Source: Acidobacteriota bacterium (GTDB lineage: Bacteria; Acidobacteriota; Terriglobia; UBA7540). Taken from it: 64,000 nucleotides of DNA. Within the stretch, counting starts at the first letter, position 1, and each line of letters begins with the position of its first letter. The stretch is taken from NCBI GenBank assembly GCA_902812415.1, contig CADDZJ010000002.1:62001-126000 (forward strand), read 5' to 3'. A program made the translations under genes and the position numbers. Shown here one piece after another: positions 52,453 to 60,778 of this stretch. Under the pieces are notes generated by a model. The model had not been told where the DNA came from. It searched no databases and was given only the letters and a program-made list of their open reading frames with translations.

Positions 52453-53245
52453 AACGCACCCCAGCGCAGACGGAAGGCATGGAGCTGTTAACGGCCAATC
52501 CATCCATGGTTTCCTCCGGGCGCTCCCATCCCGCCAGCCGACACCAGAGCCGGTGATAGAAGCGATCGCCCACGATCCCTCGAAGCAACTCCTTCGCGCA
52601 ATATTGAACTCTGGAGAAGCTGAAAATTCTGCCATCCTCAGCCAACCACCGCGCGAGTCTCTCAACGCTGAGATGGCGTTGCACTGTGAGCCGGCCGCGC
52701 AGTTCAATCCCCTCTCGTTCTCTCGACCGCAGCCACGGATTGGATGTATAGAGGGACCGGTATCCGGCCTCCGCGCAAGCTCTCAACACGCGCATGTCCC
52801 ATCTTCCGCCAGGCGCCGAAAAGGAATCGACTGGAATACCCAAATGATCTTCAAGAGCCTGCTTTGAGCGATGCAACTCGTTCTCAAGTTCCGATGGAGA
52901 GCAGTGAGTCAGGAACCGGTGCGACCAGCCGTGCGACTGCACGCGATGACCTAATGCAGCAATCTCTCTCACCTGAGACCACGTCATATAGTCACGACGG
53001 TTCTGCGTCCAACCCGCCAGAATAAAGAACACGCCTTTGAGACCATGCTCTTCAAGCAGCGGGAACGCATGCTGGTAGGCTGAAAGATGCCCGTCATCAA
53101 AGGTGACCAGCGGCGAGGGTATACCCTTTCCAGCCGCCCTTTGGAAACCCGCGACGCACTTCAGTTGCTCTCTTAACTCGAGTCGTGAGAGGCCGTAGCG
53201 GTAGCCTGATTCTTCAGCCTCGATTTCGTGATAGGTAAGGATCAT
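52424..53245 (-). CDS. Polysaccharide deacetylase (NodB domain)
   Basis: It removes N- or O-acetyl groups from a polysaccharide (carbohydrate esterase 4). The catalytic TFDDG is at residues 48-52 and the zinc-binding H-x3-H (His105, His109, in SHGWSH) follows; SAPGGRWD (about 143-150) is the third motif. Length is 273. No signal peptide is seen, which suggests action on a cytoplasmic or lipid-linked precursor. It overlaps the downstream GT4 gene by 29 bp. The asparagine-synthase-like gene lies 100 bp upstream. Confidence 0.88.
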   Translation of the reverse strand: MILTYHEIEAEESGYRYGLSRLELREQLKCVAGFQRAAGKGIPSPLVTFDDGHLSAYQHAFPLLEEHGLKGVFFILAGWTQNRRDYMTWSQVREIAALGHRVQSHGWSHRFLTHCSPSELENELHRSKQALEDHLGIPVDSFSAPGGRWDMRVLRACAEAGYRSLYTSNPWLRSREREGIELRGRLTVQRHLSVERLARWLAEDGRIFSFSRVQYCAKELLRGIVGDRFYHRLWCRLAGWERPEETMDGLAVNSSMPSVCAGVRCENSSTDQQ

Positions 53246-53345
53246 GCTTTAGAGCGTCCAGCCGCGGATTGGTTACAGGCATTCACACGGCTTCCTCCCG
53301 CTGTGCAGCACTCATTACGGATAAACCATGTAGAAATCATTTACC

Positions 53346-55349
53346 TCAGACCACCTCCACGGCTGCTATGCGAGCCTCCCCACAGGACTTGGCCTTCCAG
53401 GCAGCCGCCATGACGTCTTCAAAAAGCGACGACTCTGACTCGTGGTCGAGATACAGCCGCTGCCAGAGCTCGAGCATGAGCAAAGCCCAAATCTTCAATG
53501 TATTGTCGCGTTTACCCTGCATGTGATCCTGAATCAATCGGCTTACGGCATCCGGGCGAAAGATACCGCGACGTTCAACGACCTTCGCAGCCAGAAGCGT
53601 AGCAACCAACGGCCTCAATTCCCGGCTGATCCACCGGGAGGCCGGAGGGTTAAAGCCCATCTTCTTTCTTTGCAGAATTTCCGGCGGAAGGATACCTTCC
53701 ATTGCTCGCTTGACGATCCACTTGATCTCGAGCCCGCGAACTTTCATCGATCCAGGCAACTGAAAGGCAAACTCGATCAACCTCTGATCTGCAAACGGAC
53801 AGCGGACTTCGAGCGAATGCGCCATCGACATCCGATCAGAGTATTCAAGGCAATTGCAGGTCAGGAATGAGCCAAGATCAACGTATCCTAGCCGATTCGT
53901 CGGATCCAGTTCGGCGCCACGGCGAAAAAGGTTGCGCAAAAATACGCCCGAATCACAACCGGCTGTTTCTCGCGCGAAGTGCGGCGTATAGAGACCTTGT
54001 TTCTCGATCTCAGAAAAATAGCCAACCCAATGCAGATACATCTCCTCTTCGGGTTGCCATCCATATTCCGCAAACTCGCGGAGACGCCGAAAGCCATGAC
54101 GCCCGTTCGTGTCATCCCGGATCAAAGCCGAAAGGCGCGGGGCTAGAGTCCTGGTTACGAAAGGGGGCAGCCTTCGGTAATGACGGGCCAGCAGCGCGCC
54201 GGCGTAACGCACATAGCCTCCAAAGACTTCGTCCCCTCCGTCTCCGGACAAGGCAACCGTCACGTGCTGGCGCATCAGTTCCGCCAGGATCGATTCCAGA
54301 ACAGCGGTGGGGTTTCCAAAAGGTTCGTCGAAATGACGGACCACCTTGGTCAGATGCCCTACACAGTCGGCGTCGGCTTGAAGAATATGGTGGCGAGTTT
54401 GAAACTTCTCGGCCACCAGCCTTGCAGCCGGCAACTCATCATAAAATTTGCTATCGGGAAAGCTGATGCTGAACGTCCGAACCGGGCCCTGACTGCGTTG
54501 AGAGGCAAACGCCGTGATCGTGCTGGAATCGATTCCGCCGCTCAGGAATACTCCGATGGGAACATCACTCACCAGCCGGATTCGCACCGCCTCATCGATA
54601 AGCGTGCGCGCACGATCTATAGCTTCCGACTCCGAAAACCGCGCTGATGAACTGACCGCTTTGAGAGGATCCCAGAAAGTCGAAACTCGCTGCTTCAACG
54701 AACCATCCGCCAGCACCAGGATCGATAAGCTGGTGGCAGGCGGCAGCTTTGAGATTCCGCGGAATGCCGTCTTGGGCGGTGGGAAATAAAGATAAGTCAG
54801 GTAGTCGTGGAGAGCGCCTGCATCCAGGCTGGCCTGGATTGCGCCGGTCTCGAGAATGGCTTTAATTTCAGAGGCAAAGATCAAGCGACGTCCATCGCAG
54901 TGATAGAAGAGGGGCTTTTTACCAACGCCATCCCGGGCGAGAAACAAGCGCTTATCGCGGCTGTCCCAAATGGCGAACGCAAACATGCCCCGCAGCCGCT
55001 TCACAACGTCTTCACCCCATTCCTCGTAGCCATGAATGATCGCTTCAGTATCCGTCTTCGAGCGGAAACTGTGTCCGCTCGCTTTGAGATCGGAACGAAG
55101 TTCCTGAAAATTATAAATTTCGCCGTTAAATACGATCCAGATGGTGGAATCCTCGTTCGACATCGGCTGATGACCAGCCGGCGAGAGATCGATCACGGCC
55201 AGGCGGCGGTGACTCAACGTCACATACTGAGGCGTTTCGGAAACAGCAAAAGTACAGGAACCTGAGTCGTCCGGACCGCGATGGCGAATCGCAGCGCTAT
55301 AGTCCGCCGCTGGAGGGGAGAGACTAATTTGTCCGAAAATGCCGCACAT
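53346..55349 (-). CDS. Asparagine synthase-like amidotransferase of the exopolysaccharide locus
   Basis: A class II glutamine amidotransferase (Cys2 is the nucleophile; MCGIFGQ) coupled to an ATP pyrophosphatase domain with SGGIDSS (270-276). It uses glutamine nitrogen to amidate a carboxylate; in exopolysaccharide loci the acceptor is thought to be a sugar acid rather than aspartate. Length (667) and context match the group called exosortase A system-associated amidotransferase 1. The gene lies between two deacetylase genes, 106 bp after the DUF3473 deacetylase. A free asparagine role cannot be excluded. Confidence 0.87.
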   Translation of the reverse strand: MCGIFGQISLSPPAADYSAAIRHRGPDDSGSCTFAVSETPQYVTLSHRRLAVIDLSPAGHQPMSNEDSTIWIVFNGEIYNFQELRSDLKASGHSFRSKTDTEAIIHGYEEWGEDVVKRLRGMFAFAIWDSRDKRLFLARDGVGKKPLFYHCDGRRLIFASEIKAILETGAIQASLDAGALHDYLTYLYFPPPKTAFRGISKLPPATSLSILVLADGSLKQRVSTFWDPLKAVSSSARFSESEAIDRARTLIDEAVRIRLVSDVPIGVFLSGGIDSSTITAFASQRSQGPVRTFSISFPDSKFYDELPAARLVAEKFQTRHHILQADADCVGHLTKVVRHFDEPFGNPTAVLESILAELMRQHVTVALSGDGGDEVFGGYVRYAGALLARHYRRLPPFVTRTLAPRLSALIRDDTNGRHGFRRLREFAEYGWQPEEEMYLHWVGYFSEIEKQGLYTPHFARETAGCDSGVFLRNLFRRGAELDPTNRLGYVDLGSFLTCNCLEYSDRMSMAHSLEVRCPFADQRLIEFAFQLPGSMKVRGLEIKWIVKRAMEGILPPEILQRKKMGFNPPASRWISRELRPLVATLLAAKVVERRGIFRPDAVSRLIQDHMQGKRDNTLKIWALLMLELWQRLYLDHESESSLFEDVMAAAWKAKSCGEARIAAVEVV

Positions 55350-55455
55350 GAGGTTTGGAACTAAAGGCGAATACGTGGTTCGCAGCTAAAGCAGGAAATC
55401 AGACCGGGATAGCTTAATGTTTTAAACCTGATCCGTACCATCCTTTGATCAGGGT

Positions 55456-56424
55456 TCACTGAAAGGCAGCCGCAGAGGGCGGACAGAGTATTGCGTGATC
55501 GTTCTCCTGCTTCTCCTTCTGCTGCTTCTCGATCCGCAATAATTCGCAGAAGGGCAGAAACGAGCGACTTTGCAGCAGTAATGACAGGCGTGACTGCATG
55601 GAATCCAGATGCGTGTAATGACGCAGGCGAGACTTGAGCTTTTCACGGATGCGAGGCTGATCGGGGTCCAGCTCCCAGGGGTGGAAATAGACCACGAGAG
55701 GGTGTGAGCGCTTCTTCTCAGCCTGCCGGAACATCCATAAGGTATAGAAGACTGGAAACACGCGCAGATAGCCTCCTCCGGCTCCGGGAAGGTTCAACCC
55801 GGCAATGCGAATTGTTGCCGGGGGGAATTCTCGAAGTTTCAAACCGCTTCGGCATTCATAAACATATGGAAGTCGCTGGGCCTCAGGGTCGCCGTACAAG
55901 TCGTGCTTGATCGGGAAGATGCTCGAATCATAGATAAACCCCATCTCAGCTAAAATATCGAGCGCCCACAAGCAACTCTTCGTAATCGACCAGGTTGGCG
56001 CCCGATAGCCGATGATGCGGCCTCCTGCAGCCTGCTCGATCACGTCTTTCGCCTCCCGCGTATCCTCCCTGAACTGGTTGGGCGTCAAGCTGTAAACCGG
56101 CCGATGCCAATAGCTGTGGCAGGCTACTTCGTGGCCGCGAGCCCCAACTTCACGCACCAGCGAGGGGAAACGATGGGCGATCCAGCCGACAAAGAAGAAC
56201 GTCGCCTTGGTGGAGTATTGGTCGAGCAGATCTAATGCCCGGTGCGTATTGGCCACAACCCGGGAAGGCCAGTTGTCCCATGATTTTCGGGTAATCGCAT
56301 CCGAAAACGCCTCAACCTGATAATAGTCCTCCACATCAACACTGATGATATGAGCCATCGGCTTATGCGCCGCAGGCTCCGACCCAACGCAAAATCCATT
56401 CGACTGATCTATAGAAGGATGCAT
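55456..56424 (-). CDS. XrtA/PEP-CTERM-locus polysaccharide deacetylase (DUF3473)
   Basis: A NodB-type deacetylase with a C-terminal DUF3473. The first motif is ISVDVEDYYQ (about 26-35), with the zinc ligands in CHSYWH (about 99-104), YRAPTWSI (about 142-149) and the typical VVYFHPWELDPDQPR (about 247-261). This subfamily is known from exosortase-linked exopolysaccharide clusters, although no exosortase gene is in the window. The ATG at 56424 is used; ATG 56358 is also possible. The gene lies 42 bp after the FAD oxidoreductase gene. Confidence 0.88.
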   Translation of the reverse strand: MHPSIDQSNGFCVGSEPAAHKPMAHIISVDVEDYYQVEAFSDAITRKSWDNWPSRVVANTHRALDLLDQYSTKATFFFVGWIAHRFPSLVREVGARGHEVACHSYWHRPVYSLTPNQFREDTREAKDVIEQAAGGRIIGYRAPTWSITKSCLWALDILAEMGFIYDSSIFPIKHDLYGDPEAQRLPYVYECRSGLKLREFPPATIRIAGLNLPGAGGGYLRVFPVFYTLWMFRQAEKKRSHPLVVYFHPWELDPDQPRIREKLKSRLRHYTHLDSMQSRLSLLLQSRSFLPFCELLRIEKQQKEKQENDHAILCPPSAAAFQ

Positions 56425-56466
56425 ACGGGGTGTGCGCCGAGAATTCGAAAATTAAAGCCGCTTATT

Positions 56467-57894
56467 TCAGCTTCCTGCCACGGATATTGGTGAGATTTGC
56501 GCCGCTTCCGTCACAGGTTGAAGAGCCTTAGCGCTCAAAGGAAAATCCTGCTCCGCTCTTTTCTCGCGGACAAGCGCCCGATCCGCCGCCTGTCGTCCGA
56601 TGCGCACCATTTCATTATTATTCAGAGTCGAGTTGATGATCTGAGTGGTGTTTGCAAGCAGGACTCCCTTCACGCCCGTCTCCATGGAAGGGGCGAGGTA
56701 CGAGTAATGGAGCACGGGTAAGGGTTGCACCCATCGTTCCCGAAAGACAAAACGGTTTTCAATTTCGCTGTCTTTCAAGTCCGGGAACACCTTGAGAAGA
56801 CCTGCGCGAAACAGATTCCAGATCTGCTCGTCACTCGAAGCGAAAAGAGGATCATTCGGAGCCGTATATTTGGGAAGGTAGACCAGGTGATAGCCACGAG
56901 TCTCGCCGAGCGAAATCAGGTTGGTCATTTCAATGATGCCGGTAAACGGCAGACTTTCATCCGTAAGGTTCGTCACATAATAGGGCGAGAGCCTGCGCCT
57001 AAGCACTAGGGCAAGACAAACAACCCCCAGGTACTTCACTCTCCTGAGGTTTTCGCCATACTCTTCAGGCAAGCCCGCAACGATGGACGAAAAAGGGCCG
57101 CTCGGAATGGTGGAAATCACCCTGTCAAATCTGATTTTTTGGGCGGCTATTGCGCACTCCACGTCGCCGTCTGGCAGAGCGCAGACTTTCTCAACCGGAA
57201 TTCCGGTCAGAATCTTGCCTCCCATCTCGACGATTCGTTCCGTCAGGACCGAAAGCACTCTTTGATAGCCGCCCTGCACGTATCCCAGGCGTTCCTTGTT
57301 TCCAGCCTTGCGGTCGCGCGTCGAGAAAAGTCGAAAGATGGTCGCCCAGATAAAGGCCGCTGAGGCCTCTTCCCGGCAGGCGCCCAGCTTGGCCTTCAGC
57401 AAGGGTCCCCACATTTTCCGGTAATTATCCTCTCCAAAAACCCGAATCAACCATTCAGCGACCGGCATGCTTTCGAGCCTTCGCGCATTGCGGATGCGTG
57501 AGGCATACAGAATCCCCAGACCCAGTCTGAACTTTTGCCACAACGATAGCGGTGGAAATTTCAAAAAGTCTCGGGTGCTGCTCATCGAATAAAGGCGATC
57601 CTCCGCGAAGAAGCCAACTTTTGTCTCAGTCCAATGAATTTCCTCAGAGAGGCCCAAATCCTCAAGAAGGGTGAGCAAGCTTTTATCAGACGTCAAAATG
57701 CAGTGGTAGAATCGATCCCAACGAAAGGGGCCGAAATCAAAGGAAGTCGAAAGCCCGCCCGGCTGCTGCCGCCCTTCGATGACAGTCACCTGCGCTCCAG
57801 CCTTGAGCAAATAAAAAGCCGCCGTCAGGCCCGTGATGCCCCCGCCCAGGATACCCACTCTCAAATCGCGCGACCTTTGATGTCGTTCATTCAT
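56467..57894 (-). CDS. FAD-dependent amine oxidase/protoporphyrinogen oxidase-like protein
   Basis: A flavoprotein of 475 residues. The dinucleotide-binding fold LRVGILGGGITGLTAAFYLL is at about 11-30 and VIEGRQQPGGLSTSF follows. Relatives recur in exopolysaccharide clusters as putative sugar or lipid-carrier oxidoreductases. The mutase-like segment with GPFRWDRFYH (about 54-63) recalls that group. Substrate is unknown. I chose the ATG at 57894: the longer frame starts inside the upstream transporter gene and lacks homology. The gap to the small transporter gene is 32 bp. Confidence 0.85.
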   Translation of the reverse strand: MNERHQRSRDLRVGILGGGITGLTAAFYLLKAGAQVTVIEGRQQPGGLSTSFDFGPFRWDRFYHCILTSDKSLLTLLEDLGLSEEIHWTETKVGFFAEDRLYSMSSTRDFLKFPPLSLWQKFRLGLGILYASRIRNARRLESMPVAEWLIRVFGEDNYRKMWGPLLKAKLGACREEASAAFIWATIFRLFSTRDRKAGNKERLGYVQGGYQRVLSVLTERIVEMGGKILTGIPVEKVCALPDGDVECAIAAQKIRFDRVISTIPSGPFSSIVAGLPEEYGENLRRVKYLGVVCLALVLRRRLSPYYVTNLTDESLPFTGIIEMTNLISLGETRGYHLVYLPKYTAPNDPLFASSDEQIWNLFRAGLLKVFPDLKDSEIENRFVFRERWVQPLPVLHYSYLAPSMETGVKGVLLANTTQIINSTLNNNEMVRIGRQAADRALVREKRAEQDFPLSAKALQPVTEAAQISPISVAGS

Positions 57895-57926
57895 AAGCCG
57901 ATTTTTTACGATCCCCCTTTTCCCGT

Positions 57927-58286
57927 TCAGGCAACGGCAATCAGAATGACGCCGGCGCAAATCACAACCATCGCCAGCCAGCGAGAGGCTGGCACCGATT
58001 CATTCAGAAGCCATTTTGAAAGCACGGCGACCAGAACGTAACTCGAACTGAGCAGAGGAAAAGCATATGAAATCTCAATGCGCGAGAGCGCAACCAGCCA
58101 TAAACCGGTCGCAATGACAAACGATATTCCCCACGCCCAAAGCCAGCCAGATCGCAACAACCCTGTCCACCAGGCAAACGAGGGAAGCTTGGAGAAGTAA
58201 GTTCTTCCGCTGACGCCTCGCTTGAGTAAAATCTGCGCGAGCCCGCCAATCGCAATGCTGGCCCACAAAGCCGCCATGGAATTCAT
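57927..58286 (-). CDS. Small EamA/SMR-family membrane protein, second of a pair
   Basis: A 119-residue inner-membrane protein with four hydrophobic helices, as in SMR/EamA half-size transporters. Segment ALSRIEISYAFPLLSSSYVLVA (about 65-86) matches the loop and helix 3 of ArnE/ArnF and EmrE-type proteins. It overlaps the preceding gene by ATGA, so the two are translated together and probably form a heterodimer, like ArnE-ArnF which flip undecaprenyl-linked aminosugars. A flippase for the locus's lipid-linked sugar is the likely role, but not proven. Confidence 0.82.
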   Translation of the reverse strand: MNSMAALWASIAIGGLAQILLKRGVSGRTYFSKLPSFAWWTGLLRSGWLWAWGISFVIATGLWLVALSRIEISYAFPLLSSSYVLVAVLSKWLLNESVPASRWLAMVVICAGVILIAVA

Positions 58287-58747
58287 TCAGCCCTTCCTTC
58301 TGAAGATCGGTTCATCAAGACCACCCCGCAGACCACCACCAGAATGCCGACCCATCGCTTCAGCGGAATGGACTCGCCAAACAGCAGGCGCCCGCCGAAT
58401 GCCACAACGACGTAGTTCAGTGCGGTCAGAGGAAAGAGATAGCTGATTTCACGCTTCGACACCGCAAAGATCCAGGCCAGCGTGCCGATCCCGTACACAC
58501 AAAGACCCAGGAATACAGACGGCTGGCTCAAATACGCTAGAATCCGCAACCCGATTGCCTCGCGCATCGTAGCCGATGCGGCCACGTTCAGGCCCTCCTT
58601 GATCAGAAGATGCCCTGATGCGGCAAAAACAATTGAGCCTAACAGGGCGACTTCCGCAAGACCTATCCTCAGTCCTGCTCGCGGTCTTGAAGAAATCTTC
58701 GTTTCGAGCATCACCGGGGCTTCCTGTAACTTTGAAATCGATGGCAT
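58283..58747 (-). CDS. Small EamA/SMR-family membrane protein, first of a pair
   Basis: A 154-residue protein with about four hydrophobic helices from residue 28 on, plus a longer cytoplasmic N-terminus. The segment VSKREISYLFPLTALNYVVVA (about 95-115) is clearly related to the same place of its partner, so the pair arose by duplication. It overlaps the partner gene by four bases. The first ATG is used; a second ATG at codon 13 is also possible. Role as in the partner: probably flipping of a lipid-linked sugar. Confidence 0.82.
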   Translation of the reverse strand: MPSISKLQEAPVMLETKISSRPRAGLRIGLAEVALLGSIVFAASGHLLIKEGLNVAASATMREAIGLRILAYLSQPSVFLGLCVYGIGTLAWIFAVSKREISYLFPLTALNYVVVAFGGRLLFGESIPLKRWVGILVVVCGVVLMNRSSEGRAE

Positions 58748-59051
58748 ATACGAACCTTGTTCTTGTTTTGCGAGTCTTCGCTGCTTTGTGATCAGGCTTC
58801 GTTTTGGAGTTTACTGGAGCCAGCTTGGACCATGCCGGAGGAAGGAGGGGAAGCAGAGGTTCCAGCCGCTAAAGAGCCTCAGTGACTAAAACCACGCCTG
58901 CTTGGACTTCTCTCTCGGCATGGTCCAAGCTATCTCCGCATATTCCTGAATTGGAACACTGACATCAGGGAGGCCCCGCCACAAAACTTCGCGCGCCGGT
59001 CAATGCTCTACTCCTGAGCGGCGGCTTCAGACACGCAGCTCGAATCCGTCA
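58748..59051. other. Intergenic region with a 16-bp inverted repeat
   Basis: No gene seen. AGCTTGGACCATGCCG at 58822-58837 and its complement at 58916-58931 form a perfect inverted repeat 78 bases apart. The region separates the sugar-nucleotide genes from the transporter-onward genes, so it is a likely break between transcription units. No good promoter was recognised. Confidence 0.5.
58822..58931. repeat. 16-bp perfect inverted repeat
   Basis: AGCTTGGACCATGCCG (58822-58837) and CGGCATGGTCCAAGCT (58916-58931) are exact complements. The 78-base centre has no obvious gene. It could be a long hairpin, a small mobile element or a REP-type unit. Confidence 0.65.
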
Positions 59052-59732
59052 TCAATATCCAGCCAGTCTTTCCATCTCAGAGCGCCCGCCATATTCCTGG
59101 GCAGGCGCCGCAGGAGGCTCAATTTCTACCACCGAGCGATTTCGGAGCTCATAGCGCAGCCCACAGGCGTTGCAGCGCACTTCCTGCTCCATATCAATCG
59201 AAGCCTCCGAAAAGCGGAGCATCGGAAACCCGCAACGGCAAACAATTCCTACCGATTTCGCCGGATGCCCAATGGCCAGATGAAAGTCCGGGATGCTTTT
59301 GGTGACCAACGATCCCATGCCCACCATGGCAAAACGGCCGATGACCAGGTCGTTGCCAATCGTCGCGCCCGCCCCGATGGTCGCGCCCTCACGCACTAAA
59401 GTCGGAAGCGTGTGCTCGTCAGGCGCCGAAGATCGAAGCCGCTTCAGATCGCTGGTCGTCGCCCGAGGGAACCGGTCGTTCGTAAAGATCGTCCCGGCGC
59501 TGATCATCACTCCGTCTTCAATGGTGACCGCCGCGCAAATATAGACAAAGGCGTTGATCTTCACCCGGTTGCCAATCTTGACGTCATAGGCGATGTAACT
59601 TTTCTCGCCGATAATGCACTCCTCCCCAATCGAAGCCGAGCGCCGGATGTGGACGTTGTCCCAAACGGAACTGCCGGCGCCGATTTTGACGTTTTCCTCG
59701 ATCAGGGCGGTCGGATGGATCATCACGCTCAT
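59052..59732 (-). CDS. Hexapeptide-repeat acyltransferase with C-terminal four-cysteine segment
   Basis: A 226-residue left-handed beta-helix acetyltransferase; hexapeptide turns run from about residue 5 to 165 (VIGxGxxI-type, such as GATIGAGATIGNDLVIG, about 116-132). It is most like the UDP-sugar N-acetyltransferases of the WbpD/WlbB group that use acetyl-CoA. The ending has Cys165, Cys167, Cys187 and Cys190, spaced like a zinc ribbon, which is not part of the basic fold. I chose the ATG at 59732; its ATGA overlaps the stop of the Gfo/Idh gene, and earlier codons lie in that gene. With the dehydrogenase, aminotransferase and epimerase upstream it fits a pathway to an acetamido sugar acid. 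Confidence 0.85.
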   Translation of the reverse strand: MSVMIHPTALIEENVKIGAGSSVWDNVHIRRSASIGEECIIGEKSYIAYDVKIGNRVKINAFVYICAAVTIEDGVMISAGTIFTNDRFPRATTSDLKRLRSSAPDEHTLPTLVREGATIGAGATIGNDLVIGRFAMVGMGSLVTKSIPDFHLAIGHPAKSVGIVCRCGFPMLRFSEASIDMEQEVRCNACGLRYELRNRSVVEIEPPAAPAQEYGGRSEMERLAGY

Positions 59733-60772
59733 ACATTCGCTCCAACCAGTTGATAGGGCTCCACGGCAGGATTCAGGCTGACCATTTCGTTGGCAACCGC
59801 CGTCCAATGGTTTTGATGAAGCTCGGCGTAGGCGGCCTCGATGGCCTCCACGGAAGCCAGCGCGTCCTCAGCCGTGATGCGAAGCATCTCTTCCCGCCGG
59901 ATAGCTTTGGAGAAGTTTTCAATCTGGCTGCGGAAAGCCTGAACCTTGTTATACCCGTTTCCGAAAACCACCCAGTCCCGGCTCGACGATTGCCGATACT
60001 TCGATTGCTTCCAGCCCACAACGACCGTTCCGTGTGACCCGTAAATATTGATGTAGCTTTCGAGTTCCTTATCAATGCTCCACGAAAGATCGATGCTTCC
60101 CATCACGCCACCCACGCTGCGGACAAACAGACGAACGGTCTCTTCCACGGGCAAGCCCTGATTCCGCTTGCCTTCCACCGCCCGCACCTCGGCCAGCGGC
60201 CCCAGAAAATATCGCATGATGTCCACGGAGTGCGTGCCATTATCAATCAACACGCCGCCTCCGCTCACGCGATAATCGGAATTCCACCGCGACGACATGT
60301 CCACGCGAGCGGTGAAGGCGTTCTCAAAAAGAACAATTTCACCCAAAATTCCCGAGAGAATGATGGACTTCGCCCGCACCACGTCCTCGGCGTACCGGAA
60401 TTTCGACGCCATGGTCAAAAGCACGTTTGATTTTCTGGCGGCCTCGATCATCATCCGCGCGCTTTTTGAGTCAATGCAAAAGGGCTTCTCGCAAAGCACA
60501 TTTAATTTACGCTCGATGAAGTGCAGGCAAACTTCCGGATGAGAGGCTGGAGGCGTGCAAACAATCGCCGCATCCAGCTTCTCAGCCTCTAACATCTTCT
60601 GGTAGGAGTCATAGCTTCGGGCGCCGGTCCGCTCCCCCAACGCTCGGGCCGCTTCAGGCCGGATATCGGCGATGGCTGCCAACTCGCCGGACTCGCAGTT
60701 CTCAAATGCCTGAGCGTAGGCCTGGGCGATTCCGCCCGCCCCCACCAGTCCAAACTTTAACTTTTGATTCAT
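59729..60772 (-). CDS. Gfo/Idh/MocA-family oxidoreductase
   Basis: An NAD(P)-dependent sugar dehydrogenase, 347 residues. The Rossmann start KFGLVGAGGIAQAYAQAFE (about 5-23) and the family motif CEKPFCID (about 93-100, containing the catalytic lysine) are clear; GGGVLIDNGTHSVDIMRYFLG (about 169-189) carries the conserved Asp and His. In the WbpB-type reaction it oxidises C3 of a UDP-sugar acid, but other sugars are possible. It is 6 bp downstream of the aminotransferase gene and overlaps the acyltransferase gene by four bases. Confidence 0.88.
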   Translation of the reverse strand: MNQKLKFGLVGAGGIAQAYAQAFENCESGELAAIADIRPEAARALGERTGARSYDSYQKMLEAEKLDAAIVCTPPASHPEVCLHFIERKLNVLCEKPFCIDSKSARMMIEAARKSNVLLTMASKFRYAEDVVRAKSIILSGILGEIVLFENAFTARVDMSSRWNSDYRVSGGGVLIDNGTHSVDIMRYFLGPLAEVRAVEGKRNQGLPVEETVRLFVRSVGGVMGSIDLSWSIDKELESYINIYGSHGTVVVGWKQSKYRQSSSRDWVVFGNGYNKVQAFRSQIENFSKAIRREEMLRITAEDALASVEAIEAAYAELHQNHWTAVANEMVSLNPAVEPYQLVGANV

Positions 60773-60778
60773 TCTCGT

